Part shown: positions 58,241 through 64,000 of the stretch, piece by piece
How the letters are laid out: each line of letters opens with the position of its first letter
Position numbering within the stretch: the stretch's first letter is position 1
Source of the DNA: Paraphysomonas bandaiensis
Taxonomy: Eukaryota > Chrysophyceae
Direction of reading: 5' to 3'
DNA: 64,000 bases
Assembly (NCBI GenBank): GCA_965644295.1
Contig: CBFFRP010000126.1
Coordinates: 1 to 64,000, forward strand
Notes under the pieces: model-generated
Seen by the model: only the letters and a program-made list of their open reading frames with translations
The model's database searches: none
What the model was told of the DNA's origin: nothing
Translations under genes and position numbers: made by a program

Positions 58241-60152
58241 TTACATATTAGGGCTAATAAAAGAACAAAAACTCAAAATAGCTTGCGCCATATCTCTAGT
58301 TTCTTGGCTATATCCACACAATATCAACTGCTCTATCATGTCCACAAAGTTTTCGTCGTGTGCAGTATTCTTCATTGCAGATGAAATTCGACTAGGCACT
58401 GAGTCTCCAATTTTGCTATATACATCAAAAACACGAAGAGTAGAACTTAATACAGCATGTAGGAGGTTCATATCAAGAGTTCTAAGTAGGTTACTAATAA
58501 CTGCAGGGTAGACCTGTGGAGTAATGCTATTAATTCACGTCATTTTATTGATTAAGCTGACCTCACACGTAACGTCCAGGGTAGAACCTGGTGAGGACTT
58601 CATTAGCAACTTACAAAGACATAACCCAGCTGCACTGGTCACTTCGAAATGGTTACATTGCATCGTCCTCACAAGAAGGGTGTGCAATCTTTTATGCACA
58701 AGTTCGTCACTATGATAGGGAAGGGTTTTAGTGCATGTGACACAGCAAATATCTGACTCACCATTCAGATTCATCCAAAGACTTAGACAGCATCGTACTC
58801 AAGGCAGTGCAAATATCAACTTTGACCTACGCAAGTGAAAAAAGGAGCATAACGTGTGACCACAGATGCACAGCTCATAAAGCTTACCGCAATCTCTAAC
58901 CATTCCTCACTCGATTTCCCGACGGTACTATCGCCCAGTTCCATCAATACAGCATCTATGGCACCGTATTTTTTGCGGAGAACGATAGTTCGGTAAAGCG
59001 GCTCTTCTGATTTGACTATCGCACAGAAAACTGAAACTGCTGCCCAACGCACTGCAGTAATAGAGCATAAATCGTGCAACCTAACCATGACGCCCTTCTC
59101 CAGTACGAAAGGCAGCAACTGATCTCTACATTTACATACCGTAGAAAGAGCATAACAGAGGGAGACCAACACGCTTTCATCCTACGTACAGTCAAACCGC
59201 CATATATATCAGCCATAATGAATATAGAGTAATGAATATGATCTATACCGGTGACTGCAGTAGCTCGGCGACTATTATTATGACTGACTCCAGAACGCTG
59301 TCATGCGGCAAGGGAGCATCTCTCACAATGTTCGAGCATATTCTAGCAATTTGCTGCATAGATAAAAGAGATGGTTGTATATTGGTCTGTGAACCAATAC
59401 ATAAAGTTGCCAGTAGATGGTCCACCAAACCACATGACAAGAGCAGATCTCGAGTGATTTCTGAATGACCTGACAAGTTGCCAATGGCCCACAGACACTG
59501 TTCCCTCAAGAGGTTACTAGCATGGCCAAGAAGAGCTGTAAGACGCTGGAGTGCCCCATGTTTCACTAGGCAATGAATGTGATGTGGTTCTCCACATGCA
59601 ATATTAGTAACAGCCCATGCAATTTTGAATTGTACATCTTCAATGCCACAGTCTAAAAGTTCTACTAGCCGTGGCACTACGCCAGACTCAACAACTGTAT
59701 CAACATGAGGACAATTTACTGCATTTCAAATATCAGAGTGAAAATGACAACACCCTCGGAACTAACCGATGGAAAGAATACTCTGAAAATAAGACGCAGC
59801 TTTTACTATACTGGCAGAGTCGTCGGTATGTAGAAGCGACACCATCTCACGAATACCCTCCGTACACAACTGTAGACCGCACGACTCATCAATAAAATGA
59901 TACTAATATTACATAACTAGCCCAAACCTTTGATCGAGGTGTCTGGGAAGACGTCTCTTGAGAGCTGTCCTACACACATTTCCATAAGTAACCTACTGGC
60001 CCTCTGTAGGGCATAAATATTACCAGCTTTCGAAGTAAACTCGCTCTCATTCCCCGTCGATTCTTCTGCCATTTAAAATACTTCTCTTCTCGCTCTCTTC
60101 TCGATGAGTTGTTATCTAATCCCACAGTTTTGGTTGGTTTCCGCTGTAACAT
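58241..60152 (-). CDS. Importin-alpha-like karyopherin (divergent)
   Basis: Multi-exon gene. The first exon (60152-60024) encodes MLQRKPTKTVGLD and a basic RREREEKYFKWQKNRRG segment matching the importin-beta-binding domain, which hides the cargo groove until importin beta binds. Exon 2 is 60003-59928. Armadillo repeats follow; the clearest is ELLDCGIEDVQFKIAWAVTNIACGEPHHI then LLREQCLWAIGNLSG, with the Trp-x3-Asn pairs that bind nuclear localisation signals. Later repeats (VSLCYALSTVCKC, AVRWAAVSVFCAIV) are degenerate and lack the W-N pairs. The stop is at 58241 after FCSFISPNM. The exon 2 to exon 3 junction near 59890 lacks an AG acceptor in the expected phase, so this model has one unresolved splice. 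It could be a lineage-specific paralogue rather than the main importin alpha. Confidence 0.75.
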
Positions 60153-60554
60153 AACAAACTACATCATGATGTATACACTAAATCTATCTATAATAGGCCT
60201 TACCCCGATAGGAGGAGAGGGGAAACTATCCATCTCGTTAGATTGACTGAACTTATACGAACCTATTTACTCTCATGTATGTGTTAGTTAATAACACGCA
60301 TATGCAGACCTACAGCATGACCTCAAAGCAAGTACAACTACTCTTAACGGCTACATCCCCCCGTCCGTGCCCCATTACGGTGATCTTTCAAGTCCAACTT
60401 AAATAAACTGAAAAAATAGTATCTTCAAAAGTCATCATGTGTTAGTGGTTCATATGATGATATATATACATTACCATTCTGTTCGTGTATATTATCTGAC
60501 CGATTGAGGAGGTAAATAAATATAAGTTTACGATCAATCAAAGAGATCATCAAC
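60153..60554. promoter_or_regulatory. Divergent promoter region between importin-alpha-like gene and eL28
   Basis: About 0.4 kb between head-to-head starts; expected to hold both promoters. No exon recognised. Confidence 0.4.
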
Positions 60555-61066
60555 ATGTCTCGCGTCTCAGATTCATTAATTTGGCAGGTTGTTAAAAATA
60601 ACAACAGCTTTCTGCACAAACGTGAGCAGACTGCTCGCTCAGGAGCTGTTCAGTTCTCTGCTGAGTCTGGAAATCTCATGAATGTTAACTCATTCAAGTA
60701 TTCTGGTTTGGCGAACTCTAAAACTGTTGATATTTCTTCCGATGAAGCTAATAGAGTTTACCTGAAGACTAAGGTTAGCTATAGTTATATATAAGTTACT
60801 ATGTAATTGTTACTGGATTTATTATAAAGGCTCCTCGCAAGAGCAACGCTCCTCGCAAGAATGTTGCCACTACCCCGCTCAGAAAGGATCGCACCAGATC
60901 CGAGAAGGTAGTTAAGTCACGTGGATGCAGCAGCTTTTACCGCTCGGATTTATCTGCTGCGGCTAAGATCAAGTACAATAAGACCCTCCGCGACGCAAGG
61001 GTGCGTGCAGGTATCGTCAAGGCTGCTCGTAGCAAGATTGGTCCCCGCAACAACCGCACCGCTTAA
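60555..61066 (+). CDS. RPL28: Large-subunit ribosomal protein eL28
   Basis: Two exons (60555-60773, 60830-61066) encode 151 residues. The N-terminal half matches eL28: LIWQVVKNNNSFLHKRE, NLMNVNSFKYSGLANSKTVDI. The C-terminal half is basic (KAPRKSNAPRKNVATTPLRK, then SDLSAAAKIKYNKTLRDARVRAG and RSKIGPRNNRTA) as expected for an rRNA-binding tail. Length is close to the usual 130-150. The start codon sits in ATCAACATGTCTCG with no upstream in-frame ATG nearby. Confidence 0.93.
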
Positions 61067-61654
61067 GTAATGGTTGTCTGTTGGAATGATTTCTTAATAA
61101 TCGATTGGTCGCCTACTTCTTATTGTGGTACCTCTGCTTTTCTATGTATTTTAACGTCATAGAGTACCAGTTATCGATTGTATCACCACTAGATGCAGCA
61201 AATTTGGGCAATGCAACTATAGAATTGTGTATATCGAAACTTATACCCTAGAATAAGTGCAGACATTCTACTCATAAATAAGTTAGTGGAGCTACGTGAC
61301 AGTTAGTATCAGCTGTCACAGATAAAAGTATCGCATGGACTAGTTATGCTATCAATAATGATGCTTCGTTTAAAATCTGGTGCAACTCTTGGCACTTTCT
61401 GTATAGCTTTGCACAAAGCCCGTCACACTATCTAATCGAGATTATATGCCCATATCACCACCAACAATGTTGTCTTCCCCGTTTAGTTTAAAATATCATT
61501 TTTACCCGAATTGGGTCAACAGAGCGAACGCTCTTTTAGACATTCAACTTCAATATTCGGTTAGAAGAGAAAATCACTTCTATCTTAATTATAATATGAC
61601 ACAATTATAGAGAAATTAAAATGATGAGCCCACTATCCACTATCAAACGAAAAT
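61067..61654. other. Intergenic spacer downstream of eL28
   Basis: AT-rich DNA without a recognisable gene or RNA. Confidence 0.4.
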
Positions 61655-61905
61655 CATCAATCATCAAACAGATGCCCTTTCCCGGAGGTGGGCCCATTCC
61701 CGGATGCCTGTTTATTCGTCAAGGCTCAAAGACATCTACACAAGTGACACTAATTAGTGTCCCTTGTACAACACAAGCATTAGGCTATGAGTGGGCAGAA
61801 CAATATCTGCTGGCTACATATTACAAATGAGGCTCACGTTCGTTTCCCGGAGAAATATCTCCGGTACTTAACACTTATCCCCCAGAACCAGAACACCTAT
61901 TTCTT
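61655..61905. mobile_element. Dispersed structured element, copy E (opposite orientation)
   Basis: Reverse-complement relative of copy A: GGGCCCATTCCCGGATGCCTG, TTCGTCAAGGCTCAAAGAC, AAGTGACACTAATTAGTGTCCC, TATGAGTGGGCAGAACA, CTCACGTTCGTTTCCCGGAG and CCCCCAGAACC. The hairpin reads CCGGAGA...TCTCCGG with a longer loop than in copy A. The + strand frame contains SVPCTTQALGYEWAEQYLL. Confidence 0.7.
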
Positions 61906-62034
61906 CTTACAGCAAGCAAGCTACAATAGCTATACATTCTAGATATTTGGATTTTACATTATGAGGATACGCTATAATTTAACCGTAATACGTACAGTAT
62001 TAAGAAAAATAACAAGGATTATTAAATAGCTATG

Positions 62035-62475
62035 TCGCCCTTGTTTCTAAATTTTGAGCGCGAGGTGACACTCCAAGACTACTCGACCCTCCAGATTGCG
62101 CAAATATATCACTGACAGGTATTTGCTTAATAAAAAAATCTCTGGAATGCTTTCATCGTTAGTACGAATAGTCATATCACGCTTGATACTAATTGATGCA
62201 GCGTGAGCCATATCAACCCCCTCCGCACTTAGAGATACTCGCAGCTCACCAAATCGTGACTCGGTCTTGTAAACCATCTGGTTTAAAGAGTCATCTTCCA
62301 GGCCACTTCCCTAAGAGTTCAACACACTGAACTGTTCCAACTTAAGGTCAATTGATAGATTGATAGTGCGGTAGCATTCATAGCCGTGTAGCTGAGTACA
62401 GAAAGAAGAGTTCCCGAAAAGAGATCAAGGGCCGGACTATAGCCTCTTTATTGCTCATGGTTAAATATAACTATG
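62035..62475. repeat. Dispersed-repeat fragment split by about 0.37 kb
   Basis: The ends (TTTCTAAATTTTGAGCGCG at about 62045-62063 and GGACTATAGCCTCTTTATTG plus TTAAATATAACTAT at about 62435-62474) are adjacent in the copy at 16480-16545. The intervening DNA is open on the minus strand for 76 codons (62277-62047, MVYKTESRFGELRVSLSAEG start), possibly an exon or a fragment of a captured gene. I recognise no family. Confidence 0.5.
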
Positions 62476-62659
62476 CATCATAAAGCTGCTATTGCTGCAA
62501 TTAATTTTCGTCAGTAACATCAAATATTTACTTCACTTAACAACAATACGAAAACTCGTTGCTATAACGTTACATCATTCTCAATCGGACACAAATAAGA
62601 CAGCATAGTAATCAGACGTATGATCATTAATGACAATCACGTCAATCCGGCATCATACT

Positions 62660-64000
62660 CTAGCCACTAATTACTGTATGACCACCCTGCATTGTAATGG
62701 ATATCACAGTGGCAGCTTGAGATTGAAAGATGGGGTTATGACTAATACAGACGACCTGTTGCGTCGCGCCCAAAGATGTCTGTGGAGTTGAATGATAAGT
62801 AAACATACTATTGATTGATACCGCGATGGCTTTCTGGTTACCCTCATCCAGTGCAGCATCTACCTCATCCTAGTGGTGCATCAGCATTACATTATAATAC
62901 ACATAAGAAACCTGGACAGATATGTCAGATTACTAACCAACAGATAGATAGGGGATCGCGTAGTAAGTGCACAAGCAAACATAAACGCAAGTCCCAAAAG
63001 GACTTGCTGCCCTCCAGAGAGTTCCTCCGCTGATCGCTCCTCCCCTTCCCCATCTCTAATCTTGAGCACAATTTTCAGACCCTTTTCTATATCCGAAGCA
63101 TACACTACATTGCTCTCTGTTGTCCAAGAGGCTGGGACAAGGTCAACATAGCGCCCCGGCACAAGATCACGAAAGTACTGCTGAAAGCTTTGACGCAGAT
63201 TGGAGAAGTACGTCAGGTGTCGGGAATCCAGCTCGCTCTGCGCTTTTACTACGCCTTCCTTGAGAATTTCCAGTCCAGTTATAATCTGGTCCACCTTGTC
63301 CCGAAACGTGTCCAGAACCGCACTCTTGTGCATTATTTCAGCTCGTCGCTCCACCCTGTCCCTTCTATCCTTAGTGTTATTGGAGCATAACGTTTTCAGT
63401 TCAGCGCATTTTCCACACAATTGTCTCTCTCGCACTTGCAAGGCCGATATCTCATCATATAAACTGACAACACAGCCCTCCGGATCCTGAGTCAAACTTT
63501 CCTCCCAATTCATATCAAGTATAGAACCTAATCTACAAGCGTCTTATATGATACAATACAAATGTATAGAGAGTCTTTACCTTTCTGCGATGTGTTGCCG
63601 CTGTAGCTTCATCCATTCCTCTGACATAGAACACGCTTGAATGCCATCTCGTTGCAAAATACCTCCCTCGATATCTTCAGGTTGAATAAGATGAAACATT
63701 TCGTCAGACAACTTCATCTCAACCCTAGAGGCATAGTTCCTATCTTTGTCTAATACCATACTCAATTGTGCTATCTGCTCCAGGATGTCTTCCTGTTCCT
63801 GATCATCTCCTTCACATGTAGTACGAGGGTCTGAATTCTGTGCACAGGCATGTATGAAATAGCTACATTGTTCTTGTTGCGAATTGCGCACCTCTATATG
63901 CTGTACAAGTTCCAAACGTTCAAGGTCCACTGCTTTTGCCTCTTTTTCGAGTTCCAGTACCCGCTCTCTGTCCACCACTACGCTCTCTCGAAGCTCGGTA
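62660..64000 (-). CDS. SMC-family ATPase, C-terminal part (5' end beyond window)
   Basis: Three exons are visible (64000-63581 continuing past the edge, 63532-62938, 62869-62660), giving about 408 residues. Most is long helical coiled coil (LVQHIEVRNSQQEQ, EILEQIAQLSMVL and similar). The head domain follows: YFRDLVPGRYVDLVPA, the ABC signature ELSGGQQVLLGLAFMFACAL, then Walker B YLLDEVDAALD formed across the last intron, and a D-loop/switch region QQVVCISHNPIFQSQAATVI ending GGHTVISG. DEVDAALD excludes Rad50-like and SMC5/6-like heads and fits SMC1-4. Compared with SMC2 the switch is divergent (SHNPIFQSQAA) and a short Thr/Ser-rich loop lies between Walker B and the switch strand, so I do not name the paralogue. 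The protein acts in chromosome cohesion or condensation. Confidence 0.8.

Noticed and set aside
61655-61905. tRNA or 5S rRNA-derived SINE for the dispersed element
   Set aside because: I see no A/B-box promoter pair, no cloverleaf and no poly(A) or simple-repeat tail in any copy.

Overview
This window comes from a nuclear genome of a unicellular or simple eukaryote. Almost every gene is split by short GT-AG introns (mostly about 40-150 b), the non-coding DNA is AT-rich, and the genes are typically eukaryotic: DIS3/RRP44 exosome nuclease, Sec61 gamma, ribosomal protein eL28, importin alpha, an SMC ATPase, a BK-like potassium channel and a nucleoplasmin-fold protein. I cannot name the lineage from sequence alone. 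Betaine-lipid (BtaB-type) synthesis, a DUF707-like glycosyltransferase, an LPMO-like secreted protein and an HD2-like nucleoplasmin protein together suggest a protist rather than an animal or yeast. No organism call is made.

Layout. 1-8232 is a 314/315-bp satellite array (about 26 units, running off the left edge) with dimeric higher-order structure. 8948-12007 (-) encodes a PH / DnaJ / PDZ / coiled-coil protein. 12902-14509 (-) encodes a secreted LPMO-like protein with an ependymin-like C-terminal part; a DUF707-like type II/secretory protein starts divergently at 14915 (+). 17111-18321 (-) is a seven-TM GPR137/TOM1-like protein. 20416-21510 (-) is a BtaB-type betaine-lipid N-methyltransferase. 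21989-22871 (+) is a nucleoplasmin-like nuclear protein. 24508-26502 (-) is an intronless protein with possible F-box, ARM-like repeats and a membrane segment. 29545-34010 (-) is DIS3, cut into at least 25 small exons. 39316-41069 (+) is a GT92-like glycosyltransferase. 46872-49365 (+) is SelO. 51264-51529 (-) is Sec61 gamma. 52293-55999 (+) is a BK/Slo-like channel. 58241-60152 (-) is an importin-alpha-like protein. 60555-61066 (+) is eL28. 62660-64000 (-) is the C-terminal part of an SMC protein that continues past the right edge.

Mobile DNA fills most gaps. It includes two adjacent fold-back elements (34417-37419 and 37516-39067), a young complete-LTR Copia element with a 5-bp target duplication and an internally deleted integrase (41376-45660), a 1,130-bp hAT remnant with an 8-bp target duplication (49681-50810), a MITE-like element studded with GACTAGGT motifs (56470-56854), a Copia LTR-edge remnant with local duplications (about 56880-57965), and at least five copies of an unnamed dispersed element (18977, 23811, 29185, 46030 and 61655) that carries conserved hairpins, one stem with a base-pair-preserving change between copies.

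The genes do not form an obvious pathway cluster. The most unusual items are the PH-J-PDZ architecture, the LPMO-like protein with an apparent histidine brace, the dispersed structured element, the tandem satellite with its dimeric organisation, and the paired fold-back elements.
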